Shown here piece after piece: positions 44,547 through 52,044 of a DNA stretch of 64,000 nt; the first letter of the stretch is position 1, and every line of letters starts with the position of its first letter. The notes beneath the pieces are model-generated. The model saw nothing but the letters and a program-made list of their open reading frames with translations. It did not search any database and was not told the DNA's origin. The stretch is from Alphaproteobacteria bacterium (GTDB lineage: Bacteria; Pseudomonadota; Alphaproteobacteria; Acetobacterales; Acetobacteraceae). The translations under genes and the position numbers were made by a program. The DNA is taken from NCBI GenBank assembly GCA_020850755.1, contig JADZEB010000016.1, positions 1 to 64,000 on the forward strand, given 5' to 3'.

Positions 44547-45326
44547 ATGCCGCGCCGTCGTTCGCTTCTGCTCGGAAGCCTGGCCGCGCCCTTTGTGCTC
44601 GGTGCCCGCGGTTCGGCACGCGGCCAGCCGGGTAGCCCGGATCGCGCCGTCGATCTCGAACTGATCCTCGCCCTCGATGTCTCGCGCAGCATGGATGCGT
44701 GGGAGCAGGAACTGCAGATGCGCGGCTACGCCGTCGCGCTCGAGGATCCGCGCGTGGTCGATGCCATCACCTCAGGGCCGCTCGGGGCCATCGCCGTGAT
44801 GATGTTCATATGGTCCGACTACCACATCCAGGAGACGCTGATCCCCTGGCGCGTCATCGACAGCCCAGAAAGCGCGCAGAGCTTCGCCCAGGCGGTGCTG
44901 GAGGCACCGCGGCGCATCTACCTCTACACCTCGATCAGCGGGGCGATCGATTTCGGCGCGCGCCAGTTCGGCAAGGGCTATACAGGGTCGCGGCGCGTGA
45001 TCGACATCTCGGGCGACGGGGTGAACAACAGCGGCCGGCCGTCCGGCATGGCGCGCGACGAGGCACTGACGCAGGGCATCGTCATCAACGGACTGCCGAT
45101 CATCAACGACCGGCCCAACCCCTTCCCCATGCGCCAGCCGCCGCTGGACGAGTTCTACCGCGACCATGTCATCGGCGGGGACGGCGCCTTCATGGTGGTG
45201 GCAGAGGGGTTCGAGGCGTTCGAGAACGCCATCCGCCGCAAGCTGATCCGCGAGGTTTCAGGCCGCGGCGACGGGCGCGGCCTGGCCGAGCGGGTGGCCC
45301 CGGCGGCCCGGCCGCGCGGCGGCTGA
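44547..45326 (+). CDS. DUF1194 protein, von Willebrand A-like, probably Tat-exported
   Basis: A 259-residue protein. The N-terminus MPRRRSLLLGSLAAPFVLGARG has the Arg-Arg and mildly hydrophobic run of a twin-arginine signal. The mature part matches the DUF1194 family: LILALDVSRSMDAWEQELQMRGY (MIDAS-like DxSxS), YTSISGAIDFGARQF, RRVIDISGDGVNNSGR and a C-terminal FMVVAEGFEAFENAIRRKLIRE. I prefer the ATG at 44547 because GGGAGGGTGGGAC precedes it; an ATG at 44496 adds 17 residues ahead of the signal. The role of the family is unknown; a metal-dependent adhesion or binding role is likely. Confidence 0.85.
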   Translation: MPRRRSLLLGSLAAPFVLGARGSARGQPGSPDRAVDLELILALDVSRSMDAWEQELQMRGYAVALEDPRVVDAITSGPLGAIAVMMFIWSDYHIQETLIPWRVIDSPESAQSFAQAVLEAPRRIYLYTSISGAIDFGARQFGKGYTGSRRVIDISGDGVNNSGRPSGMARDEALTQGIVINGLPIINDRPNPFPMRQPPLDEFYRDHVIGGDGAFMVVAEGFEAFENAIRRKLIREVSGRGDGRGLAERVAPAARPRGG

Positions 45327-45488
45327 GCCCGGGCTGGACGGCGCAGCAGCGCTCGCTCCTGCTCCCGCAGCCAGGAGACGGGCAAGCGGGAGACGTCTAT
45401 CCTGGCCGCTGTCCAGTCCGGCCCCGGCGTGTCCTGCCTGCAGGGCATGCCGGCTTGCACCGGACCCCAACCTTCCGGAGCCGCCGCC

Positions 45489-46070
45489 ATGACCGCATCC
45501 CCCGCCACCCAGCCACCGGCCCGCCTGCCGGTGCCCACCCGAGAGACGCTCAGCCCAGCCCAGCAGCAGGTCTGGGACGCGATTGCCTCGGGGCCGCGCG
45601 GCGGGGTGCGCGGGCCGTTCCTGGCCCTCCTGCATAGCCCGGAACTCGCGAACCGCGTGCAGCATCTGGGCGAGTATCTGCGCTACGGCAGCACCCTGCC
45701 GCCCCGCCTGTCGGAACTCGCGATCCTGGTCACGGCGCGGGCCTGGACCTGCCAGTATGAATGGTTCGCGCATGAACCCCACGCGCTGAAGGCGGGACTG
45801 CCGCAGCGAGTAATCGACTCGATCAAGGACGGGCAACGCCCTGATTTTGCAGCAGAAGACGAACTTGCCCTCTACGATTTCGCAGCCCAGATGCATCGCG
45901 ACCGACGGGTTGACGATGCAACTTATGCGCGCGCAGCGCACGCGTTCGGGCCCCAAGGCGTGGTCGATCTTGTGGGTATTCTTGGCTACTACACCTTGAT
46001 TGCGATGACCCTGAATGGCCACCAGATTCCCCTACCCGCCGGCGCTACTGCACCTTTAGCAGCGCGGTAG
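45489..46070 (+). CDS. Carboxymuconolactone decarboxylase-family protein
   Basis: A 193-residue all-helical protein of the CMD/AhpD family. The central signature is LRYGSTLPPRLSELAILVTARAW followed by CQYEWFAHEPHALKAGL; the second redox Cys of AhpD (CxxC) is absent, as in many decarboxylase-like or orphan members. The 5' region 45327-45488 has no obvious gene. Members act as gamma-carboxymuconolactone decarboxylases or as peroxidase partners, but without pca genes or the CxxC pair neither function can be assigned. Confidence 0.85.
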   Translation: MTASPATQPPARLPVPTRETLSPAQQQVWDAIASGPRGGVRGPFLALLHSPELANRVQHLGEYLRYGSTLPPRLSELAILVTARAWTCQYEWFAHEPHALKAGLPQRVIDSIKDGQRPDFAAEDELALYDFAAQMHRDRRVDDATYARAAHAFGPQGVVDLVGILGYYTLIAMTLNGHQIPLPAGATAPLAAR

Positions 46071-46226
46071 GACACAAGCTTAAACGGTTACTCGAGGACA
46101 CGCGGATGCCCGTCAACCAGGCCGCCCGACGATACCTGGGGATTGAATCTTTGTTTAATGCGGGAATCTCGATTTCCGAAGCGATGGGGCTTGCATACGT
46201 CTCTAAATTGATATATCCATACCGAT

Positions 46227-47591
46227 ATGCGACTCTCTGGCGGCATCCTCGCTCCCGCTGCGTCTGACCGCTCCAGCCCACCCGCGAAGGTTGGCGGCAA
46301 GGGCCTGGGCGGAACGGCAGGCCTCGCCAACAGCTTCGGCCAGCTCCAGCCCGAGCATATTCCCGCCGCGTTGCTGTTCGGCTTCGACCATGAAACCTCG
46401 GCGCGCATCGCCGCAGCCTTGGCTGCCGACTTCCCCAGCCTGCCCCTTTATCTGGCCGAAGAACATGATGCCCAGGCGCTGCTGAGCGGGCGCGGTCCAC
46501 GCCCGATCCTGGTCTGCGGCCACGCCGCAGGCCAGCTCGACGGCGTTGCCGCCGCCGCCCAGCTCGCCAACGGACCAGCCGCCTGCCCGGTGATCGTGTT
46601 CACCCCGCATGCGGATGCGGCGCTGGCGGTGGCCGCCCTGCGCGCCGGGGCGGCGGATTGCGTCACGGACGATCTCGGCCCCTGCACCGCGCTCCGCCAG
46701 GCGGTGGCGCGCCAGCTCCGCCACCCGCCGCGCCCGGTGCCGGCCCCGCTCCTGCCTTCACCCGACCTTGCGCCGGGCGAGGCGACGCCGGATGCGGACT
46801 CGGCCGACCTCTTGTCGCTCCAGGCCGAGCTGCGCGAGGCCCTGTATGAAGGCCGGTTGCAACTCCACTACCAGCCGCGCGTCGATCTCGCCACGCGTCG
46901 CGTGGTCGGCGCCGAGGCCCTGCTGCGCTGGCCCCATCCGCGGGCCGGCATGATCAGCCCGGCCGTGTTCATCCCGCTGGCCGAGCGCAGCGGGCTGATC
47001 CTCGATATCGGCCGCTGGGTTGCCGCCAGCGCCTGCGCCGATGCCGCCGCCTGGGACATGATCGGCCTGTCTCGGCCGATCACGATCTCGATGAATGTCT
47101 CCTCCCGCCAGCTCGAGGATCGGCGGCTGGCCACAGACCTGTTGCATGCCATGGCGGAATCCGGCCTGCCGCCCGAGCTTCTGGAGATCGAGATCACCGA
47201 AACCCGCGCGCTCGATACCTCGGGCGATTCGCTGCTCGCGCTCACCGCCGTGCGTGATCTCGGCGTGTCGGTGGCGCTGGATGATTTCGGCACCGGCTTC
47301 TCCTCGCTCAGCCATCTGCGCCGGCTGCCGCTGACCACGCTCAAGATCGACCGCACCTTCGTGCGCGACCTCCCGCATGACCGCGACGACGCCACGATCG
47401 TACGCGCGCTGGTGGATATCGGGCGCGGGCTCGATCTGCGCGTCGTCGCCGAAGGGGTGGAAACGGCCGAGCAGCTCGCGTTCCTGCGCGAACTGGGCTG
47501 CGCCGAGGGCCAGGGCTATTTCTTCTGCCCGCCGGTTTCGGCCGACGCGCTCGCCGAGCGGATCGGGCGCATCCAGAACGCCCCGGCCTGA
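46227..47591 (+). CDS. EAL-domain cyclic-di-GMP phosphodiesterase with N-terminal receiver-like domain
   Basis: A 454-residue protein. Residues about 45-165 look like a degenerate receiver (ALLFGFDHETSARIAAALAAD, CPVIVFTPHADAALAVAALRAGAADCVTDD) without a clear phospho-acceptor Asp. Residues about 200-450 form an EAL domain: LHYQPRVDLATRRVVGAEALLRW, ISMNVSSRQL, EIEITETRAL, VALDDFGTGFSSLSHL, LKIDRTFVRDL, VVAEGVETAEQLAFL and GCAEGQGYFFCPPV. All usual metal and catalytic residues are present, so c-di-GMP hydrolysis is likely. It could oppose PleD (25859-27253). The first 40 residues are low-complexity and the true start could lie further in. Confidence 0.87.
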   Translation: MRLSGGILAPAASDRSSPPAKVGGKGLGGTAGLANSFGQLQPEHIPAALLFGFDHETSARIAAALAADFPSLPLYLAEEHDAQALLSGRGPRPILVCGHAAGQLDGVAAAAQLANGPAACPVIVFTPHADAALAVAALRAGAADCVTDDLGPCTALRQAVARQLRHPPRPVPAPLLPSPDLAPGEATPDADSADLLSLQAELREALYEGRLQLHYQPRVDLATRRVVGAEALLRWPHPRAGMISPAVFIPLAERSGLILDIGRWVAASACADAAAWDMIGLSRPITISMNVSSRQLEDRRLATDLLHAMAESGLPPELLEIEITETRALDTSGDSLLALTAVRDLGVSVALDDFGTGFSSLSHLRRLPLTTLKIDRTFVRDLPHDRDDATIVRALVDIGRGLDLRVVAEGVETAEQLAFLRELGCAEGQGYFFCPPVSADALAERIGRIQNAPA

Positions 47592-47627
47592 CCCTCGGCA
47601 CCGCATCTCGCCGCGGATACCTATCCG

Positions 47628-47669
47628 GAAAAGCATCGGGCGGCTCCCGCGTCCTGCAGGAACCGCCCG
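47628..47669 (-). terminator. Rho-independent terminator after the peptide-binding protein gene
   Basis: On the minus strand CGGGCGG (47669-47663) pairs with CCGCCCG (47643-47637) and is followed by ATGCTTTTCC. The hairpin lies about 50 bases beyond the stop of the minus-strand binding-protein gene and between it and the converging EAL gene. Confidence 0.65.
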
Positions 47670-47717
47670 CTAGGACTCAGCCCATCCGGAACCGATCCGG
47701 CGGGCCGCCGACCGGCT

Positions 47718-49304
47718 TCAGTTGGCCGGCTTGACGCTCATCGCAAGCGACCATTCGTCCGTCCGCGGCTCATGGCGGAGGCCCTGGCGCACGCCCCACA
47801 CATTCACCTGGTGGTAGAGCGGAATGATGCCGACATCGTTGATGGCGATCTCGGTCGCACGGATGAAGATCTGGCTGCGCCGCTCGTCATCCAGCGTGCG
47901 CAGCGCCTCGGCCAGAAGGCGATCGACCTCCGGGTTCGAGTAGCGGGCGCGGTTGGACGCGCCGCGCCCGAGCTCCCGCGTGAAGGTTCCGAGCAAGGAG
48001 CCGACCGGGGAGGAAGGCTCGGCCGTGTCGATGCCCCAGCCGGCGAAGAACATGCTGTATTCCTGCCGGCTCGCCGCCGTGATCCAGGGGGCAAAGGGCT
48101 GTGTCACGACCTCGGTCTGGATACCGACGCGCGACAGCATCTGCCCGATTGCCTGGCAGATGCGGTCGTCGTTGACGTAGCGGTTGTTCGAGCAATGGAT
48201 CGAGGTGCGGAAGCCCTGCGGGAACCCCGCCTCCGCCAACAGGCGGCGCGCCCCGTCGGGATCATAGGCCGGCACCCGCAGCGACGGTGCGTACCCGAAC
48301 ATGCCTTCCGGCATGAGCTGGCCGGTGATCACCGCCGCGCCATCCATCACCCGCTCGACCAGGGCCTGGCGATTGATGGCCTTGCTGACCGCCTGGCGCA
48401 CGCGCAGGTCGAGGAAGGGGTTGCGCGCCATCGGCCGCCCCTCGCGGTCGCGCACGAACGGGGACGAACGCTCCAGATGGTCGGTGAAGGCATACATGAT
48501 GCGGTTCGAAACCGCGCGCGTCACCTGGAAGCGGCGGTCCTGCTCGATGCGGCGGATGTCGGAGGTGGGCAGATTCTCGATGATGTCGACATCGCCCGCG
48601 ATCAGCGCCGCGACGCGCGCCGCGTTGTTGCGCATGAAGCGGCTGGTGACGCGCGCCCAGGGCTGGGCCCCGCCCCAGTAGTTCGGGTTGCGCTCCATCT
48701 GGATGCGCTCGCCCGCCTGGAAGGAGATGAAGCGGTAGGGGCCGGTGCCGATCGCCGCCTTGCCGGCATTGTAGTCGGCGGTGGTGGCGTCGGTGCCGTT
48801 CTTGCGCGAGATGATGCCGAAGGTGCTCATGTAGGTCGGCATGAGCGGGAACGCGGAGCGGGTGCGGAACCGGATCGTCAGCGGATCGACGACGGTCGTC
48901 TCGACGATCTGGTTGATGTACAGGCCGAATGACGACGGGCTGTTCGGTACGCGCGGGGCGCGCTGGATGGTGAAGGCGACATCGTCGGCCGTGAACGGGC
49001 TGCCGTCATGCCAGGTCACGTTCGGGCGGAGCTTGAACTCCCAGGTGGTCTCGTCGAGCGCACGCCACGACAGGGCCAGGCCCGGCGTCGGGCGCTGGCG
49101 GGCATCCGGGATGATGAGCGCATCGAAGAAGTGCGCGGCAACCGCCTTGTTCGGCCCGAGATTGTGGTAGTGCGGGTCGATCGAGGTGACGTCGTTCTCA
49201 AGCGCGATGCGCAGTTCGCGATCCTGCGCCAGAGCGATGCCGGACCAGGCCATCACCGCCGTTGCGGCAATGCCGGCCAACGCCATGCGGCGTGTGTGCT
49301 GCAT
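47718..49304 (-). CDS. Peptide/nickel-type ABC transporter substrate-binding protein (DppA/SBP family 5)
   Basis: A 528-residue periplasmic binding protein. A signal peptide covers MQHTRRMALAGIAATAVMAWSGIALA. Family 5 features are DVTSIDPHYHN, FKLRPNVTWHDGSPFTADDVAFTI, GTGPYRF, ERNPNYWGG, LRVRQAVSKAINRQALVERV and the C-terminal IIPLYHQVNVWGVRQGL. It normally works with two permeases and one or two ATPases, none of which lie beside it here; the DppDF-type ATPases at 2-1662 are 46 kb away and not clearly connected. Possible ligands are peptides, glutathione or nickel chelates. A terminator follows at 47628-47669. Confidence 0.92.
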   Translation of the reverse strand: MQHTRRMALAGIAATAVMAWSGIALAQDRELRIALENDVTSIDPHYHNLGPNKAVAAHFFDALIIPDARQRPTPGLALSWRALDETTWEFKLRPNVTWHDGSPFTADDVAFTIQRAPRVPNSPSSFGLYINQIVETTVVDPLTIRFRTRSAFPLMPTYMSTFGIISRKNGTDATTADYNAGKAAIGTGPYRFISFQAGERIQMERNPNYWGGAQPWARVTSRFMRNNAARVAALIAGDVDIIENLPTSDIRRIEQDRRFQVTRAVSNRIMYAFTDHLERSSPFVRDREGRPMARNPFLDLRVRQAVSKAINRQALVERVMDGAAVITGQLMPEGMFGYAPSLRVPAYDPDGARRLLAEAGFPQGFRTSIHCSNNRYVNDDRICQAIGQMLSRVGIQTEVVTQPFAPWITAASRQEYSMFFAGWGIDTAEPSSPVGSLLGTFTRELGRGASNRARYSNPEVDRLLAEALRTLDDERRSQIFIRATEIAINDVGIIPLYHQVNVWGVRQGLRHEPRTDEWSLAMSVKPAN

Positions 49305-49406
49305 TGTGTTGCCTCCCCTAGCTTGTGCGGGCCTTGGCTTGCCCGGGTGCCAACAGGATTGCCCCCGGCACCGGCCGCGGTCAACCCGCTTGCACGCCAG
49401 CCCCGT

Positions 49407-49883
49407 TCAGACCGCCGGATTGCTGTTGAGCTGGATGTAGTTCTGGATGCCGATCCGCTCGATCAGGTCGAACTGGGTTTCGACGTAATCGACATGCTCC
49501 TCCTCGTTCTTGAGGATGCCGGCGAACAGGTCGCGCGAGGCGAAGTCGCGCACCGCCTCGCAATGGGCGATGGCGTCGCGCAGGTCGGCAATCGCCTTCT
49601 CTTCGAGCTTGAGGTCGCAGCGCAGGATCTCCTCGACCGTTTCGCCGATCAGCAGCTTGTTGAGCTTCTGCAGGTTGGGCACGCCCTCGAGGAACAGGAT
49701 GCGCTCGATCAGCACGTCGGCGTGCTTCATCTCCTCGAGCGATTCCTTGTATTCGTGCTCGGCAAGCTTGCCCACGCCCCAGTGGCCGAGCATGCGCGAA
49801 TGCAGGAAATACTGGTTGATCGCCGTGAGCTCGTTGGTGAGCACGGTATTGAGGAACTCGATGACCTTGCGATCGCCCTTCAT
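49407..49883 (-). CDS. bfr: Bacterioferritin
   Basis: A 158-residue haem-containing ferritin subunit that assembles into a 24-mer iron store. It begins MKGDRKVIEFLNTVLTNELTAINQYFLHSRML. Ferroxidase ligands lie in NELTAINQY (Glu18), EEMKHADVLIER (Glu51/His54), KAIADLRDAIAHCE (Glu94) and KNEEEHVDYVE (Glu127/His130). The Met in EEMKHAD is the haem-b ligand (Met52 in E. coli). Length and sequence are typical. It lies downstream of the bfd gene on the same strand (115 bases), with the Fur-like site upstream of bfd. Confidence 0.95.
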   Translation of the reverse strand: MKGDRKVIEFLNTVLTNELTAINQYFLHSRMLGHWGVGKLAEHEYKESLEEMKHADVLIERILFLEGVPNLQKLNKLLIGETVEEILRCDLKLEEKAIADLRDAIAHCEAVRDFASRDLFAGILKNEEEHVDYVETQFDLIERIGIQNYIQLNSNPAV

Positions 49884-49998
49884 GACAGCCCTCCACGCCT
49901 GCGAGCGGCCCGCGACAAGGGCCGGCGCCTGCAAGGAAGCGCCTCGGTCCGTGCGGCGTCAAGCACGCTGCGACACGCGCCGGGCCATCAGGTTCGGA

Positions 49999-50205
49999 TC
50001 ACTCGGCCGGCGGCGGATACGGCGCTGAGAAGCCCGGGGCACCGCCCCATTCCTCGCGCAGCATGTCGCGCACCATCGGCGCGCACTTGCCGCAGCACGG
50101 GCTGACCCCGCATTGGCCATAGACCTGGCTGGGCCGCGCGGCCCCGGCACGGGCGGCGGCGCGCACGTCGCGATCGGTCAGGGCATTGCAGAGGCAGACA
50201 TACAT
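49999..50205 (-). CDS. bfd: Bacterioferritin-associated ferredoxin (BFD-like [2Fe-2S] protein)
   Basis: A 68-residue protein starting MYVCLCNALTDRDVRAAAR. Cys4-x-Cys6 pairs with a C-terminal Cys cluster (GVSPCCGKCAPMV), giving the C-x-C...C-x2-C pattern of BFD ferredoxins that reduce the bacterioferritin core to release iron. The start is the ATG at 50203-50205; in-frame codons above it are not BFD-like. The gene is short and sits between the Fur-like palindrome (50265-50289) and bfr, a logical iron-mobilisation pair. The C-terminal 15 residues (GGAPGFSAPYPPPAE) look unstructured. Confidence 0.92.
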   Translation of the reverse strand: MYVCLCNALTDRDVRAAARAGAARPSQVYGQCGVSPCCGKCAPMVRDMLREEWGGAPGFSAPYPPPAE

Positions 50206-50264
50206 GCGGCCGCACCCCAGGCCGCCAGGCGCGACCGTCGGGCCGACACTAGGCCACCCCCGAC

Positions 50265-50289
50265 GCAATTGCAAGTCATTCGCAATTGC
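50265..50289. promoter_or_regulatory. Fur-family operator palindrome upstream of bfd
   Basis: A 25-base near-perfect inverted repeat centred on base 50277: left arm begins GCAATTGCAA, right arm ends CGCAATTGC, with mismatches only at two of twelve base pairs. The core TTGCAAGTCATTCGCAA is the form recalled for Fur/Mur sites in alphaproteobacteria. The centre lies 72 bases upstream of the bfd start codon. Iron repression of bfd, and perhaps bfr behind it, would follow. Binding is inferred from sequence. Confidence 0.7.
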
Positions 50290-50320
50290 TGGCTGCGAGA
50301 ACGGAACCACGCCTTCCTGT

Positions 50321-51286
50321 CTAGCCCGCGCTGCACTTCGCCCCACCAAGCACGCAGAATCGCGCGCAGTGAGGATGATTGAGCGCCACGCTGCCCGCCG
50401 CCTCGGCGAGCGTGTGGCCCAACTCGAACTGCGGGTCGTAGGGCAACAGGGTGCACGCCACCACCGCCGGCCGCTCGGCCCCCTTGCGCCGCACAACCAT
50501 GCGCGAGGACGCGCACATCACGCTGTCGGGCGAGAGCCTGAGGATTCCCCAGCACGCCTCGGTGATCTCGGGCACGTCCACCGTCTCGTCCATCTCGGGG
50601 AACAGCACGAGCTGCACCGGGTCCTGCGCATCGATCGGGATGGCGTGCCCGGCGAACAGCCGGGCATAGCCCCCGCGCAGTTCGTCCTCGTTTTCGGTGC
50701 CGAAATGCCGCCCGGCGACATGGACGCGAAACCCGTTGCGGGCGAGCCAGACCAGGCCCTCCAGTGTCGGCGCATAGGTGCGCGGCCCGCGCTCCTGCTC
50801 GTGCAGCGGCGCGGCGTAGTGGTCGAGCGAAACGCGGATCGTCAGCCGCTCGCCATGGCGCCTAGCAAGCTCGAGCAGGCCGGCGCGGCGCTTCGTCATC
50901 GGCTTCATCGCGTTGGTGAGCACGATCGCGCGATGCCCGCGCTCCAGCGCATCCGCAAGCATCGGCAGGATGTCGGGGCTCATGAAGGGCTCGCCGCCGG
51001 TGAAGCCGATCTCGGTCGTGGGCCAGCCCAGCGCCGCGATCTCGTCCAGATAGGCGCGGAGGTCACCGGCGCGGAAATAGGCCAGCCGGTCGTTCTTCGG
51101 GCTGCTCTCGATATAGCAGTTCTGGCAGCTCAGGTTGCAGAGCGTGCCGGTGTTCACCCACAGCGTGGCGAGCGCCTTCAGTGCCACGCGCGCCCGCTTC
51201 TCGCCGCGCGCGGTGATGGCGGGGTCGCGGAACTTGGCCGGGTTGAGGGCAGGCCGGGTGGGCGGGGGATCGAATGAGACGTTCAT
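50321..51286 (-). CDS. Radical SAM protein
   Basis: A 321-residue radical SAM enzyme. The [4Fe-4S]-AdoMet cluster motif is CNLSCQNC (Cys50, Cys54, Cys57), followed by SAM-binding GFTGGEPFMSPDILPML and RVSLDHY. The C-terminal region contains several Cys (EACWGILR, VMCASSR, ACTLLP, HCARFCVLGGAKCSAG) that could ligate an auxiliary cluster, as in SPASM/twitch proteins. No precursor peptide or known cofactor genes are adjacent. It ends 32 bases before the Fur-like palindrome, which lies at its 3' side and probably does not regulate it. Function unknown. Confidence 0.85.
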   Translation of the reverse strand: MNVSFDPPPTRPALNPAKFRDPAITARGEKRARVALKALATLWVNTGTLCNLSCQNCYIESSPKNDRLAYFRAGDLRAYLDEIAALGWPTTEIGFTGGEPFMSPDILPMLADALERGHRAIVLTNAMKPMTKRRAGLLELARRHGERLTIRVSLDHYAAPLHEQERGPRTYAPTLEGLVWLARNGFRVHVAGRHFGTENEDELRGGYARLFAGHAIPIDAQDPVQLVLFPEMDETVDVPEITEACWGILRLSPDSVMCASSRMVVRRKGAERPAVVACTLLPYDPQFELGHTLAEAAGSVALNHPHCARFCVLGGAKCSAG

Positions 51287-51450
51287 CGAGCTGCAATGCC
51301 TTGCGGGTTGCCGACGGATGGCCGGGGAAGCGCCGGCCGCTACGGGATATGGTTACATCATGCCAAATGCGGTGCGGTGCGGCGCTTCACGTTGGCGTCA
51401 TTACCGGGTTCTGCGGGCCGCGCCAAGGGCTCGGCCCGGGCCGCGATTGA

Positions 51451-51479
51451 CTTGCCTCAATGCGGCGCAACCCCATGTT
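51451..51479 (+). promoter_or_regulatory. Heat-shock sigma-32 (RpoH)-type promoter of the Hsp20 gene
   Basis: CTTGCC at 51451-51456 and CCCCATGTT at 51471-51479 are separated by 14 bases, matching the CTTGAA / CCCCATNT pattern and spacing of RpoH promoters. The Hsp20 start codon is 63 bases beyond the -10 element. The match to a heat-shock gene supports the reading. Confidence 0.7.
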
Positions 51480-51542
51480 TTCTAGAAGGAAAACATGCCG
51501 GCGCCGAAGGTCGGCTGGTTACCGTACAGGAGGAGAAGAACG

Positions 51543-52019
51543 ATGCTTGGACGTTTTCTCACCCCCCGCGCCGGCGGCGCTCCCTCCCGCTATGATGATC
51601 CCTTCTCGGCGCTCCATCGCGAGATCAACCGGGTGTTCGAGGACATGACCCGCGGCTTCGGCACGGCGGTCGGCATGCCGGCCGGCTGGCAGCCCTCGGT
51701 CGAACTCTCCGAGAACACCACCAGCGCCAAGGTCACGGCCGAGCTGCCGGGCATGGACGAGAAGGATGTCGAGGTCAGCCTCGAACAGGATCTGCTCACC
51801 ATCAAGGGCGAGAAGAAGGCCGAGAGCGAGCGCGAGGAGGAAGGGGTCAAGATCAGCGAGCGCAGCTATGGCTCGTTCCAGCGGGTGATCACCCTCCCCT
51901 TCGCCCCCGATCCCGACAAGGTCGAGGCCCGGTTCGAGAAGGGCGTGCTGACCATCACCATGCCTCGCCCGCCCGAGGCCACGCCCGCCACGCGCCGGAT
52001 CGCCATCGGCAAGGGCTGA
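51543..52019 (+). CDS. Hsp20-family small heat-shock protein
   Basis: A 158-residue ATP-independent chaperone. The N-terminal region (LGRFLTPRAGG...DPFSALHREINRVFEDM) leads into the alpha-crystallin domain from about 55 to 145: WQPSVELSENTTSAKVTAELPGMD, VEVSLEQDLLTIKGEKK, SYGSFQRVITLPF and the FEKGVLTITMPRP strand, with the C-terminal IAIGKG. The ATG at 51543 is preceded by AGGAGGAG at good spacing. It holds unfolding proteins during heat stress; regulation by RpoH is indicated by the upstream promoter. Confidence 0.93.
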   Translation: MLGRFLTPRAGGAPSRYDDPFSALHREINRVFEDMTRGFGTAVGMPAGWQPSVELSENTTSAKVTAELPGMDEKDVEVSLEQDLLTIKGEKKAESEREEEGVKISERSYGSFQRVITLPFAPDPDKVEARFEKGVLTITMPRPPEATPATRRIAIGKG

Positions 52020-52044
52020 TTGGTCCCCGTCAGCGCGGGGCCGA

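Noticed and set aside
46106-46266. Small plus-strand frame of 53 codons before the EAL gene
   Set aside because: It overlaps the EAL start, has no Shine-Dalgarno of note and no family resemblance.
51480-51542. RNA thermometer (ROSE or fourU type) in the Hsp20 leader
   Set aside because: No segment able to pair with AGGAGGAG was found; only a weak GCCGGC/GTCGGC pairing is visible.
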